Below, piece after piece: positions 10,828-22,666 of a stretch of DNA of 64,000 nt (positions are counted from its first letter, which is position 1; the number at the start of each line of letters is the position of its first letter). The notes below the pieces were generated by a model. That model saw only the letters and a list, made by a program, of their open reading frames with translations, was not told where the DNA came from and made no database searches. The DNA lies in NCBI GenBank assembly GCA_021234155.1, contig JAJEKV010000035.1:3364224-3428223 (forward strand). Direction: 5' to 3'. A program made the translations under genes and the position numbers. The stretch is from Isoetes taiwanensis (lineage: Eukaryota > Streptophyta > Lycopodiopsida > Isoetales > Isoetaceae).

Positions 10828-12242
10828 ACATACACTGGCAAATTTTCTGGTTGTACCTCAAATAATTTTCGAACCCTCTAGATGGGACTCAAAAAAGGAA
10901 GACTCAATTTGCACGCTGTGCAATCTCCGACCTGTGTTGCATAGATCCGGCGTTCAAAGATCAGTCTGTCTGTGCAAACTCGGACCACTGTTTCATCCAT
11001 CCAACGTTCAAAGATATAAAAGGAAGGTGTCCGTCTTTAGAGAATAGAAGATACAAAATAAGGTTTGCAAATGTGTTTCACAAAGATTTTGGTAAAATTT
11101 TAATAAAAAAGGGGGTTTTGTTTGGCATGGACCATTTACTAAGGCTACATTCCCATGGCCATATGTTAAAATCAAAGCGAAAGAAAAAACACACCAAGTT
11201 TTTCAGATTTTACGTTGGTTCAAACATGACAGTGGATATATAAATACATTAAAAATCTTTAAAATCCTTAAACTTCCTCAGAGTGTGATTTTTGTAATCC
11301 AAATATATGATATTCTTGAACTTATTTATTCTTGCATATGAAATTCTTATATTTCTTGACCTCTATAATAATGTTTTTGTAAATTTCCTTAAGAGTTGCA
11401 TGGCAAAACAATTATGATATCTTTGTACTTGAACTTAATAATTTCTAATAGCAGCATAAGCTTCTGATTTACTTATTGGCATGTTACGTCTTGTAACTTG
11501 TAGCAAAACGCGTATTTTAACAGTAGCAAATATATCCAATAAAGCAGTGCAAAGAATGTGCAAATTCTTTGCACGTTTGCACAAACACAAGTTGAGACTT
11601 TGAAGCAGTTTTAGAGTGTCCACGTTACTGCCAGCTACGAATTTTGTCCATGTGGATGCCCTGGAAACCGTAGAATTCCATCAACGACTATGGAAATTCA
11701 AGGAAATTTCAAGTCCGCTATGTGCGCCATGGGGTATTAGTTGCTTGGAGATATCTACTTCGAGCGGGCACAAAGAAGAGCCTGCAATTCTCGTAGTTTC
11801 TTAATCTCGATGGAAACCTTTAAGGTGAGATGTTAAGTGCTTCCGCTCTTGAGAAAGGCAAGTTTAATTCCATTTTGTCCAGATTGTGCATCTGCTCTTG
11901 AGAAATGCAAGTTTGATCGTATTGTTCTGTATTTTTGCAGGACAAAAGGTTGCCAAATGCTCTCTTTTCTCTGGACCTCTTGAGCACTATAGAACCGATG
12001 GTAAATTGCAAGTTGGTTACAAGGGCGAATCTGGTTAGTTTTTTTTTTCCATGAACATCATTCTCTTGAATATTACAGGTTAGACCCAAGATGATCTTGT
12101 CATTGGCAGCAAGCATCATGCTTTGGACCCCATCTAATAAGGCTACCAAAGCAGTGGCATAATTGGACATGTCTGTGGGCTCAGAAACATTCTATACCTA
12201 GGCAGACTTTGATCCAAATGGCCAACAAATATGTGTTCACGT
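10828..12242. other. Intergenic DNA left of the large element
   Basis: No supportable gene. A short duplicated phrase (GCTCTTGAGAAA.GCAAGTTT) occurs twice near 11840-11920. Otherwise plain AT-rich sequence. Confidence 0.4.
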
Positions 12243-12246
12243 CGTT

Positions 12247-12315
12247 AACAAAGTTTAAATTGAAACGCACTTATTTGCTCCAAACGCACTTCAAAAGGAA
12301 TCTTTAAAAGATTCC
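12247..12315 (+). repeat. Left terminal inverted repeat of large element
   Basis: Matches the right end in inverted orientation, with a perfect 15-bp core GAAACGCACTTATTT at 12262-12276. The left copy has extra sequence between the core and the AAAGATTCC block, including a second AAACGCACTT. Confidence 0.7.
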
Positions 12316-12658
12316 CTAAAATTCCCTAAAAAAAGTCTATTTTGAAGGTTTGTTCGTGAGAAGTGTGACAATTTAGCTAATTTAGGTACCCTTTTTGAAG
12401 GGTTGATTGAAGATAGCTTCTATGCAAAAATATTTAATAGCTAATTTCATCCTCCTAATTTGGAACAAAAAATAGTTACTTATATGAAGTGTAGCAAAAA
12501 GGGGCAATAAAAAAAACAGCAAGGGTAGTAGAGTGACAAAGAAGTGATATATTCAAAGCTTGTGAAAATTTTACAAAATTATTAACAAAATTGTCAAAAA
12601 TATAGGACATTTTGACAAACTCTCATCACCTGCACTTTCTGTTCTTTACATGTTCGAG

Positions 12659-13590
12659 TCATCGGACAAACTTACATTTTGCAGCAATATCAGGATGCAT
12701 GTCATCCTCAGACTCATTTAGTCCCTGATCAATAGAGTCTTCATCCTCACCTTCACTCTCAAAACTGGATGTACTCAAACAATCTTCTTCCTCACTGTCT
12801 ACAAGTGAGTCTTCATCATCATCTTTTTTGGCCACCTTTCTAGATTGTTTGTCTAATCCACATGCTGACCTTATTAAAGTTTGAGTGACCGCACGTAACT
12901 TATTTGCAGCAGGAACAAAGTCATATGCAAGAACCTTTACTTCAGCTAGATCTATGACAGCAGTATTTGCTTTAGACTTTGCTCTCCTTCCCACTCCTGT
13001 TTTTACCATCTCCAAAGTATAACTCCCACTGAAAGCATTGGCAGCATTTGTTCTCATCCAGTGCACTTTTAATTGAGTAGGAATTCCATCCTCTCTTGTT
13101 ACCTCCAATACTTTAGCTAGCCAGAATGACTTCCCAGTTTCATCATTATCAGCTGGGACAGCTACGAGCATTCCTTTCTTAATCTCTAGACTGAACCAGA
13201 TACCCGAGCAACTTGTTGTGCCGTGCGTCTGGGGCCAGTGTACATGACTCTGTCATCTTCATCTGAGCTAGCCATTATCTGTACATGTTCTTTTTGATTC
13301 TCAACTTGCGTAGGGAGAGTTTGCCTAGATGGCCAGTTGAATGTAACTGGTCTTCGACCTTGTAATAAAGCTTGTAACATGTCACGTTGCCGAGAAAAAA
13401 ACTGAGGCCACCATAAAGCATCTGCCTCCCCAAAGTGGTTAGAGCATGACTGAATACTTGTCTCAATATAATCCAATGATTTGTTTGAGTCAAATGCTCT
13501 TCCCTCCTTTTTACTCTTTGTGATTTCTTTCAAGCTTTTTAGAGGCATTTGCTCTGCAGAGAGCATAGAAGTAGTATCGGGGATGATGTG
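12659..13590 (-). pseudogene. Transposase-like gene, C-terminal part (DUF7869 type)
   Basis: Minus strand. Upstream piece (13575-13186): KSLKEITKSKKEGRAFDSNK, then ALWWPQFFSRQRDMLQALLQ. Downstream piece (13171-12659): IKKGMLVAVPADNDETGKSF, FWLAKVLEVTREDG, then an acidic tail (SLVDSEEEDCLSTSSFES). The two are one frame apart at about 13190, so a single-base frameshift or a missed intron joins them. The small 'what I carry / which cells it works in' type module with FWLAKVLEV and VHWMRT is typical of the C-terminus of DUF7869-containing mobile-element ORFs. The gene continues on the far side of the LTR that begins at 13591. Family assignment is from memory of motif layout and is moderate. Confidence 0.6.
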
Positions 13591-15114
13591 TGTGACGTTC
13601 CACGTATTTATATGGTATACGTATATATATACTGACACGTCACGTAGTAGGCATACGCCACCATGGGGTATGTTAACCTAGGGGGTTGACCTAAAAGGGA
13701 TTAATTTAGCTATGCTAAATTAATAAAACCTAATTAAAGGTATTTTTTTGTCTTAATTAACCTAATTAGTTTAATTAGTTAATTGATGACATGCCACCTG
13801 GCCCAAATCGATTGGGCAAGGCAGGGTTCCAATTGGGACACCCAAATTAGGGCTTTTGGGCCCCAATTCGAATTAGGAGCAGTTGGAGATGGAGGAGGAG
13901 AAGCAGCAGCCAGGCACCCTTCAGCTAGTCAAGATGGAGCAGCCCAAGACCGATTTGACGGTTAGTCAATAGGTTAATTGTTGATCTATAGCATAGCGCC
14001 TCTCTGTGGTGTGTTCTCTCTCTATTTTAACCCTTGATTGATATGGTGAGTATCCTTATCTCTAGTCTCTGTATGTGCTTTGGTGGATGGTTTAGTAGTT
14101 CTTTGCTTAGTTAGCACTCCGGAGATGGGGGATTACGGGGGGTAGAGACCTCTGAGCCCATGTATTGTAGTATGCTCCTAGATAGAGCCCTGTATTATTC
14201 CCATTATATGCGGCCTGTGCACAAGATCCCACCGAGCTGTGGAATTTATAGCATCATTGAAGCACCAGATAAGGGGCCGTAGTGATGAAGTGTGGGGTGG
14301 GGTCTCGCCTGAGCATAAAAGGCTACGGGGACTCCTATAGTGAGCTAGGCCTGATAGCCGGTCACGTAGAGGGCCGGGTATGGGTCTGACACTTCCTGGG
14401 TACAGAGGTGTGATCATCTTGTACTTTGAAGATAAAGTTAGGGGAGTAAGTCGGGTACGGATGGGGGGGTCACTGATGCGGCACGTGTCCTCTAGCTCAC
14501 CCATGTATTTACTGTGACTCTGGGAGGAGACGCCTCTCTGACCTGCCTCATTGGACTGGGGAGATGTAACCCGGAGGAGTCCCGTAGGGTGATTCTTTGG
14601 GATTGCATCTTCGGAAGGCTACAATGGCGCCATAGCTTGATTCAGCCTATCTGCAAAGTGTGCACAGGAGGGGCGGATGGAGTGGACTACCCTAGCCACT
14701 GTTCTATGCCAGCCAACGCCAGGTTATACCTCTGTCTACTGATCTCTTGAGACCGAGCCGTCAGTCCATCCTCACAGGAGTCTGAGCCGGGGTAGAACCT
14801 GGGGGTTTGGGGAATTTTCCTTAGGATTAGATGCATCTTCTTTGCCGTTAGTACTTGGATGGATGTGCCACCCTTCGTGGTGGTTATTTATGTATGATTT
14901 ATGCTGTATGCTAACATGTATTCACGCTTCCGCGACTTAGGAGTCCCATTGAAGGCGTGGGCCGAATGAGACCTCCGTGTCCTTCACCCGGGCATCTTTC
15001 TATGGATGGTCCGAGTTAGATGGAGGGCCCTGCTCATGGTGAGCTGATTGCCATGGGAGGGGGAAGTCCCTGTATGTATACGTCCAGAGCACCGTATATA
15101 TTCAGGGAGCGTCA
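13591..15114 (+). mobile_element. Ty3/gypsy-type LTR, plus orientation
   Basis: Begins TGTGACGTTCC and ends GCGTCA. It is the inverted counterpart of the LTR at 16725-18714 over its whole length (for example 13640-13800 against 18500-18670). No primer-binding site follows it, so it is a solo or truncated LTR. It interrupts the transposase-like gene. A conserved open frame inside it is not a gene, since it is shared between LTR copies. Confidence 0.75.
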
Positions 15115-15302
15115 AATGCCACCTTAAGTTCCTAGTGGACATGTTTGACGTCTAGTATAAGAACTCTTATCTTCATTACTTCCGTATTCATATGGAATGT
15201 GAACTAAAAGTTCTAGTATATATCCTATCTTCTTCTAGTTATGTTTTACTATTAAATGGTCCTAGTACGCATATATTTGAGGTTGATTCGTGATAATTCA
15301 AT

Positions 15303-16724
15303 TCAATGACTCTGCTAGACCAAAGGGGCTACTTAGCCTTCAATATTAGGCCAGATTATGGTAAAAAGTTTACTTACACAGCTGGTGGCCACACCATCTG
15401 TCAAACAGCCTTTAAATTGATTCATGCTTTAGGCAGCAAATGACTTCACCGCCTGAAGAAAAGGCTTGACAAGAATCCTGGCATTAATGACTACTGCCAT
15501 TCAAGAAGTATATCCAGAATTCATGCCCTTCAATGTGTTTCCTGGATGGAAGGTTTCTTTAAGGAGTCATGCGAGAAACTCCCTAACAGCCCTATGTACC
15601 ACTTGAGTGACAATTTCACGAAACGTGAAGTCTACAATAATTATAAGGATATGTGCGTTGAGGCTGGAGAACGCCATGTATGCTACTCTTACTTCACTGT
15701 GCTCTGGAAAAAAGAGTTTTTCTGCGTGTCTATTCCTAGAAAGCACCAGATGTCTGTTTGTGCTACATGCTCTAAATTAAAAGCTCAGAGACAAAATGCA
15801 AGGACACTTCACACTAAAAGTAAGCTTCCACAACATACTCTTGCCTAGTTCTACTCAATGGTAGGTTTTTGTCCTGAACATATTTTCATTTCAGATGCAC
15901 TGAAAGAGAAATTGAACAAGCACAGAGAACAACAATCTTTGGAAAGGAGAAAATTGACAAAACACAGGAAGAAAGCACTGGAACAACCACTCAACTACAT
16001 ATCGGTTGTTATTGATGGAATGGACCAGAAGAAGACCACCCTACCACATTTTGTCAATGTGCCTAAGGATGCTCCTGAAGAAGATTTCATATGCCTGCAT
16101 GTTGTTGGTGCTATGGTATTTAATGGGAAACTACCTTGCAAGGCATTTTTGAACTATCCAAACGTTCATGCTGATCCAAATCTCACTATCACAATATTGA
16201 GTAAGATTCTTTCCAGTCTAGAACATATACCACCACCCTATATATCTTCACCTAGGTTCTATATCTTCTTTTACTAGACAACACGACAAGAGAAAATAAG
16301 AATCAGGCATTGTTTGCTTATTGTGCCATGCTAGTTGAGAAACAAATCTTCAAGAAGCTGAAGATTGGTTTCCTGCTTGTTGGTCATACACACGATCAAA
16401 TTGATCAGATGTTCAGTAGGTTTTCTAAACGTCTTGCTCAAAAAAGCTCTCAGCCTGCCAACAATGATTGAGGTTATCCAAGATTCCTACAATCCTCGTC
16501 CAGACATCGAGTTATTGGAAGAAACTTATGATTTCAAGGAATGAATTTTTTGGAGAGATCAATTGGGTCGCTGTGCAATTGAGCCCTTGAGAAACATTAC
16601 ATTTTAGCATCAGATCAAATTCTCTCTTGTAGATGGCAAGGCCATCTTACAAGGAAAGAAATATGCCACATCCTTGCGCAGCAACCCAGCCGGTGGTATT
16701 CGGTTCATTCGCGAAATTCGACTT
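15303..16724 (+). pseudogene. Transposase-like gene, central DUF7869-type core (inverted)
   Basis: Plus strand, reading with several stops and frameshifts. It starts with LLDQRGYLAFNI and a GGHTICQTAFKLIHALGS block (15370-15440). Next come KHQMSVCATCSKLKAQ (15750) and VVIDGMDQKKTTLPHF (16006). The LDNTTRENKNQALFAY motif (16275) is followed by FLLVGHTHDQIDQMFSRFSK (about 16370). These motifs are the core of the DUF7869 group. The invariant Asp residues in VIDGMDQ, LDNTTRENKN and GHTHDQID suggest an RNase H-like, DDE-type fold (inference). It lies opposite in strand to the N- and C-terminal parts, between two inverted LTRs, so I infer an inversion of about 15115-16724. Confidence 0.7.
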
Positions 16725-18714
16725 TGTGGCCCCTCCACGAATATAAGCGGCCCGGGATGTATACATCGAGGGGACTTCCCCTCCCATGGCAATCAGCTCA
16801 CCATGAGCAGGGCCCTCTGTCTAACTCGGACCATCCATAGAAAGATGCCCGGGTGAAGGATACGAAGGTATCATTCGGCCCATGCCTTCAATGGGACTCC
16901 TAAGTCGCGGAAGCGTGAATATATGTTAGCATACAGCATAAATCATACATAAATAACCACCACGAAGGGTGGCACATCCATCCAAGTACTAACGGCAAAG
17001 AAGATGCATCTAATCCTAAGGAAAACGCCCCAAACGCCCAGGTTCTACCCCGGCTCAGACTCCTGTGAGGATGGACTGACGGTTCGGTCTCAAGAGATCA
17101 GCAGACAGAGGTATAACCTGGCGTTGGCTGGCATAGAACAGTGGCTAGGGTAGTCCACTCCATCCGCCCCTCCTGTGCACACTTTGCAGATAGGCTGAAT
17201 CAAGCTATGGCACCATTGTAGCCTTCCGGGGACGCAATCCCAAGGAATCACCCTACGGGACTACTCCGGGTTACATCTCCCCAGTCCGATGAGGCAGGTC
17301 AGAGAGGCGTCTCCTCCCAGAGTCGCAGTGAATCCATGGGTGAGCTAGAGGACACGTGCCGCATCAGCGACCCCCGCATCCATACCCGACTTACTCCCCT
17401 AACTTTATCTTCAAAGTACAAGATAATTACACCTCTATACCCAGGGAGTGTCAGACCTATACCCGGCCCTCTACGTGACCGGCTATCAGGCCTAGCTCAC
17501 TATAGGAGTCCCCGTAGCCTTTTATGCTCAGGCGAGACCCCACCCCACACTTCATCACTACGGCCCCTTATCTGGTGCTTCAATGATGCCATAGATTCCA
17601 CAGCTCGGTGGGATCTTGTGCAAAGGCCGCATATAATGGGAATAATACAGGGCTCTATCTAGGAGCATACTACAATACATGGGCTCAGAGGTCTCTACCC
17701 CCCGTAATCCCCCATCTCCGGAGTGCTAACTAAGCAAAGAACTACTAAACCATCCACCAAAGCACATACAGAGACTAGAGATAAGGATACTCACCATATC
17801 AATCAAGGGTTAAAACAGAGAGAGAACACACCACAGAGAGGCGCTATGTTATAGATCAACAAGTAACCTACTGACTAACCGTCAAATCGGTCTTGGGCTG
17901 CTCCATCTTGACTAGCTGAAGGGTGCCTGTAACGGACCCATGGTAGACCGCTCGAGTATTCGAACCTTGAATGTGCCTGTGGGGCGTTCCCGAGACACCG
18001 GCATAAATGGGTAGAAGCGACTACTCATAAACGTCTAGACGGTTTCGCCCAGTTGGTTAAGGGCATGTCGGTTAGGAACGTCACAGTTGGTATCAGAGCA
18101 GGTCTCGAGTTCGAGTCTCCATGGGTGCTTATATGCATGGGTAATTTGCAAAGACTTGGTAACCATTGTGACATGGTATGACATAGACATGGTATAGCAT
18201 TGGATGCTCGAGGACGAGCATAATTCTAGTGGGAGAGACTGTAACGGGCCCATGGTAGACCGCTCGAGTATTCGAACCTTGAATGTGCCTGTGGGGCGTT
18301 CCCGAGACATCGGCATAAATGGGTAGAAGCGACTACTCATAAACGTCTAGACGGTTTTGCCCAGTTGGTTAAGGGCATGTCGGTTAGGAACGTCACAGTG
18401 CCTGGCTGCTGCTTCTCCTCCTCCATCTCCAACTGCTCCTAATTCGAATTGGGGCCCAAAAGCCCTAATTTGGGTGTCCCAATTGGAAACCCTGCCTTGT
18501 CCAATCGATTTGGGCCAGGTGGCATGTCATTAATTAACTAATTAAACTAATTAGGTTAATTAAGACAAAAAATACCCTTAATTAGGTTTTATTAATTTAG
18601 CATAGCTAAATTAATCCCTTTTAGGTCAACCCCCTAGGTTAACATACCCCATGGTGGCGTATGCCTACTACGTGATGTGTCAGTATATTTATACGTATAC
18701 CCTATAAAAAGTCA
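16725..18714 (-). mobile_element. Ty3/gypsy 3' LTR, minus orientation
   Basis: On the minus strand the LTR begins TGAC at 18714, directly after a polypurine tract (AAGGTGGGGAGAATT, complement of 18715-18729), and ends in CCACA at 16725. This marks a 3' LTR with its internal region to the right. About 1.5 kb after removing the nested TRIM. It is an inverted partner of 13591-15114. Confidence 0.78.
17928..18397 (+). mobile_element. TRIM retrotransposon (470 bp) nested in LTR
   Basis: Two 158-bp LTRs (17928-18085 and 18240-18397), each TGTAACGG...CGTCACA, differ at about three positions. A 154-bp internal part starts with the primer-binding site TGGTATCAGAGC (18088-18099, initiator-Met tRNA type) and ends with the polypurine tract AGTGGGAGAGAC before the second LTR. 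The 5-bp duplication GTGCC flanks it (17923-17927, 18398-18402). The other inverted arm lacks this insertion, confirming it is secondary. The internal end resembles the end of a gypsy pol gene, so it is probably a deletion derivative of a gypsy element. No coding capacity. Confidence 0.93.
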
Positions 18715-20412
18715 AATTCTCCCCACCTTAAAAATGATGATGTCCTCAGCATCAAGACTACTCTTATCGTAGGGCAACACATCGTACATTGGAAAGAAGT
18801 CTCCCCTCCTTAAAGAAATAGCGTGAGATTATAAGTCACACAGACGTTGTCATGTTCAAAGTGATGAAGTTTGAAATGACTTGTAATGTGTAATTTATAA
18901 AGGTAGAGGTATAGATCAGACATGAGCATCTTTTAGGACCGTCGAAAGTGAACAGTCAAGATTTGCGGAGGTCTCACTGTTCCATTGGTGGTGATGAGTT
19001 CACAGTTTATCTTATTTAGAAATTATTCTTTCTATACATACGGGTAATTGATTATATATTATGGACAAGTGTAAATGTAAGCAACTTCTATTTGTTCTTT
19101 TAATGTAATACAGACTTCTGTAATCGCGCACTGTTTAGTAGAAAGTTATTCTAATCATATTAACTTCCGTGTATATGTCTATTGTATTCTCCCTTCACTT
19201 TGCAATTCATTTTATTACAGCCAGCCCTAATTTATTTGTGTATTAAAATTTTGTTTTGCTATTTTGTTACAGTTTTAACAACGCGTATATTGCTATCGTC
19301 AGTGTTTACATGCCCCTTACATTTATACTTACCCTTTAATAGAATTATATATTGTACTACTTTTGCCATTTTTACCTATATACGTTAATGTTAATTACAG
19401 ACAGACGTTCTTCATCATTTATTATTCATAACCTTGTGATAACATTTTCTAAGCCTGGTTATTCCCTTAGGAGTTTGTGTAAGACATACATAATTATCTC
19501 CTTCTATTATAGTTGACTATATGGCTAAATAGCGTTCTCCTTTTGAGTATCTTTAATGTTACCATACTCACACTCTCGATCCATAGTTTACACTTAGCTA
19601 TAACTGATAGCCAGACCCTGATATGCGAGGGGTAAAGACCCTTAGAAAATGAGACTACATTGTTGATAGAAATGTTGGTTTGATTTCAAATAAAGTTCTA
19701 AGGTGCAAGACTCCAATTGCGATATTGTTGGTTTTAAATACCTATGGTTAAAAACCGCTGTGGAGCTAAATCTAAAGTCATGGATCTAAGGCTCCATACG
19801 ATGCTCCAAAATAGAAAGTAATAGATGGTTCTTCAGGTTAATTGACCAAAGGAAGGTCGAGATGAACTATGACTAAAACGAGCTTTACCTCACATGGGCA
19901 TACCTATTAATTCATTAGTTATATCTATACATTTGTTAGAGATACGGAAGCATCAAAAGCATGTTCGGTGCTTCTTGAGGCTATTATATAATGAAGGTTA
20001 AGCAGATCCTGGGTTCTTGCTTGAAGTAGAAGTGCTAAACATTGGGAATAAGGAGTGGTAAGGTATCCTTATTTTGGATGGTTAGTCGAGAAATTGGTCT
20101 GACGATATTTGTTATCTGATTGAAACACTGGACCTACTTATAGACCACATTAGAGAGGTAAGGTACTAAGGTGGAAAGTGGATTATAAGTACCCAGCTTT
20201 TGAAAGAGAGATCACTTTAGAAGTGTAGGTTTCGACAATGGTGGTGAAGGTATAGAATGTCGACCCCACGTGAATACGCTTAATGACGTTGGTCAAATGC
20301 ATGACCATTATGCATGGTATAATTTAAGGGAATGACGACATCTTATGTCGGTTGGGAGCATCGAGATGCCGGATAACAGATTAGACATGTGGAACGTAGT
20401 TTCCACACAAGG
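18715..20412 (-). other. Gypsy internal remnant and unassigned DNA
   Basis: The first bases (18715-18780) read on the minus strand as the end of a gypsy internal region: GATGCTGAGGACATCATC, then the polypurine tract. Further right no RT, RNase H or integrase motif could be recognised, and no second LTR was found near 20.3 kb. The element is therefore truncated or too decayed to read. Confidence 0.45.
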
Positions 20413-21384
20413 TCAAGAGAAGGCGACAATTGGTAGGAGCACGCGCAACCATCTAAAAGCTGCAAGGTATGTTAAGTCATGTACCCACATGACAAGTGCG
20501 AGACAAGAGGAGCTTGAGAGTTGTTGTAAACAACGTTTCAAATATAGAGAGTTTTGAAGGACACGTTGAATATACCAATGTCTGGAGTATGAACAAGGGA
20601 GGCATCCAATGAACATCTCACCAAGGAGGATGTGCTCTGGACTTGGTATCGTGTGTGTATCCCGAGGAGTCTTAAGCAAACAACGTTGAAAACAACAGTG
20701 CTTTGTATGTGTTGCCCTCAAGTGAGCCTCGTCCATAAGTTTCTTTCTTCTTTGCGATGTACATGCTTTCTTGTGTAAGTTTCGCTTAAGGTTTTCACTC
20801 GCAGGAGCTTTGAATTCGAACATAGAGTCTTGTGGCTTTACTATGTCCTCGTTTGAGAGATCAACATGAGGTGTTTCTTCATCTGACACAGGAGCAACAG
20901 ATGGTGTACTAGTAGATGCTGAGAGGTTTGGTGTGGGCAGGTCTTGGAGGGAGCTGCTTTCCCTCTCTCTGGAAAAAAGTACGTGACGTAGTTGAACAGC
21001 TCCTAAAGTGTCATAGACTACAGGAGTTGCATGGCGCTGACTGCTCCCACTTAGTGTAATATCAAGTAGCGAGATGGATGGAGTTGGTGTGATTTGCCTC
21101 CGGGGAGGCTGTCTACACTAGACTATAGGAGACGGACTAAAACGAACTGGAGGAGGGAGTCTGAGCTCGTCCTCCCTTGCTGGAGTGAAATGAATGGGTG
21201 GAGGAAAGTTTCATTGTTCTGTGGGCTGTGGTGGAGTAAAACGCATTGGTGGGGCCAAACGACGTTCAGGAGCAGGCTGTGGTGGAGTAAACTGAACTGG
21301 TGGTGGAAGCCGACGTGTACAAACGCCAGGGCTGGGGCTTTGAATATCGGAGACAGAAGTTTCGTGGCTACTACCTGGGGACAT
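20413..21384 (-). pseudogene. Transposase-like gene, N-terminal part
   Basis: Minus-strand frame from ATG at 21384 (MSPGSSHETSVSD), open to 20413 apart from two stops (about 21211 TGA, about 21129 TAG). The N-terminal third is low-complexity, with repeated PPxxFTPPQP-type units (LPPPVQFTPPQP, LAPPMRFTPPQP, FPPPIHFTPARE). A Ser/Thr-rich acidic linker follows (SDEETPHVDLSNEDIVKPQD). Then comes KRNLHKKACTSQRRKKLMDE and a Cys-His cluster, KHCCFQRCLL (about 20690), a likely metal-binding site like the N-terminal Cys clusters of DUF7869-type ORFs. The next conserved part lies beyond the LTR, inverted at 15303. Its start faces the methyltransferase gene. Linking it to the core is inference from position and order. 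Confidence 0.5.
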
Positions 21385-21493
21385 TGGAGGTGTGAAAACC
21401 ACAAGGCACAGAACATAGGTACTTAAGCCCGGCAGCAGCCGGTCTATTTTCTATACACGCTGTTCAGAGTCGAAGCCGCTCGCGCTGCGCCTT
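21385..21493. promoter_or_regulatory. Shared head-to-head upstream region
   Basis: Only about 110 bp separate the proposed ATG of the minus-strand transposase-like gene (21384) and that of the plus-strand methyltransferase gene (21494). The interval is GC-richer than its surroundings and could be a bidirectional promoter. No TATA box can be assigned with confidence. Confidence 0.4.
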
Positions 21494-21630
21494 ATGTACT
21501 CACCCCAATTTGCTCTCCCGAGCAGCTATAAGCGAATCCATACGGTCGTGGCCACGTAAGTCTCTAATCCGTACCATTCTAGTTCTGCATCTCTTTTAAT
21601 CTTCTTGTATTTGTTTTGTCTTGGGTCTAT

Positions 21631-22070
21631 AATATAAATTTATACCGAGTCTAAGATCCCACGGTATAAATTTATACCGAGAGGTTTCTGCAACGGTATA
21701 AATTTATACCGCTCGTGCTCAGACGGTATAAATTTATACCGTTGCAGAACTCTCTCTGTATAAATTTATACCGCTCGTGCTCGGAGCGTATAAATTTATA
21801 CCGTTGCAGAACTCTTTGGGTATAAATTTATACCGCGAGTGTTCTGCAACGGTATAATTTTATACCGTCGGAGCACGAGCGGTATAAATTTATACCATTG
21901 CAGAACCCTCTCGGTATAAATTTATACAGAAGGAGACCACAGTCGTTAAAAGAAACAGTTCGTAAACACTTGCGGTATGAATTTATACCGTAAGAGCATA
22001 AAATCAAACAGTCTTCTCTCTAGGTATAAATTTATATGGGGAGACCACCTCCAAGGTTTAAATTTAAACC
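21631..22070. repeat. 13-copy palindromic array in intron 1
   Basis: Units of CGGTATAAATTTATACCG or close variants start at about 21631, 21662, 21694, 21724, 21757, 21787, 21818, 21850, 21880, 21912, 21973, 22023 and 22055. The period is about 30 bp in the first ten. Spacers are two recurrent types, GTTGCAGAACTCTCT-like and GCTCGTGCTC-like, used in either orientation. The last unit reads GGTTTAAATTTAAACC, changed symmetrically so the palindrome is kept. The array lies wholly between the intron 1 donor (21556) and acceptor (22273). Confidence 0.92.
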
Positions 22071-22648
22071 GGGTGTGGAATGTCTAAAGAAAGGTCCGGA
22101 ACCATACTATTTGAATAATAGTGTTGTGTTTTAAGGTCTATTTTTACAGAAAAAGGGGTAAAATAGCACGAATTTAAGGTTCTTTAAGCCACTTTTCTTA
22201 GAGCTAAAGTGTTTAAAATTGTGTTAAAAAACTGTTTTCCTGATGTAAAAAGGGGTTTTTTGCGCCTTTTCAGCCCCAAGATTGTTATCAAAGGCAAGGG
22301 ACAATCATCGAAGACACAAACGTCGAAGATACAAACCTACGAACTGAAAGATGTGACATGGTACGTCCACAGGGGAGCAAGAGAGCGCTACTCCGCTGAT
22401 GTTATGTGGTCAGACAGGAGGGGGAAGTTTAAGACGGATGATTACTCCCCCGGGGGTGAAATGACAAGCTTAACTTCTACAGAAAACGAAGATGAGCTTC
22501 TCATGAACTGCGTGAACAACGAGGGGGACGTTGTGTACATTCTGAACAGCAGAATGCTTCGTATCAGCATGTGCAAGCCTAAAGACGTTCATGATTACAT
22601 TTCGGATAATTATAAGCTTGGCTATGTAAGTTGATCTCTGTGGCTTTA

Positions 22649-22666
22649 CCGTATAAATTTATACCG
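22649..22666. repeat. Single palindrome unit in intron 2
   Basis: One CCGTATAAATTTATACCG-type unit occupies much of the 70-bp intron 22626-22695. Confidence 0.88.

Noticed and set aside
14178-14504. 108-residue ORF conserved at 17336-17662
   Set aside because: It is the same LTR sequence present in two inverted copies; conservation comes from the repeat, and no domain is seen.
18040-18130. tRNA gene inside the TRIM
   Set aside because: The apparent A and B boxes straddle the LTR end and the primer-binding site; no cloverleaf can be formed.
20345-20557. Plus-strand ORF with an SCCKQR motif
   Set aside because: Overlaps the minus-strand transposase-like frame; the resemblance to a Cys cluster is too short to support a gene.
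21094-21426. Trp-rich 110-residue plus-strand ORF
   Set aside because: Antisense shadow of the Pro-rich N-terminus of the minus-strand transposase-like gene.
21631-22070. CRISPR-like array (short repeat plus spacer, 30-bp period)
   Set aside because: Spacers are not unique but two recurring types, the repeat is a full palindrome, copies lie in introns, and the setting is eukaryotic with no cas genes.
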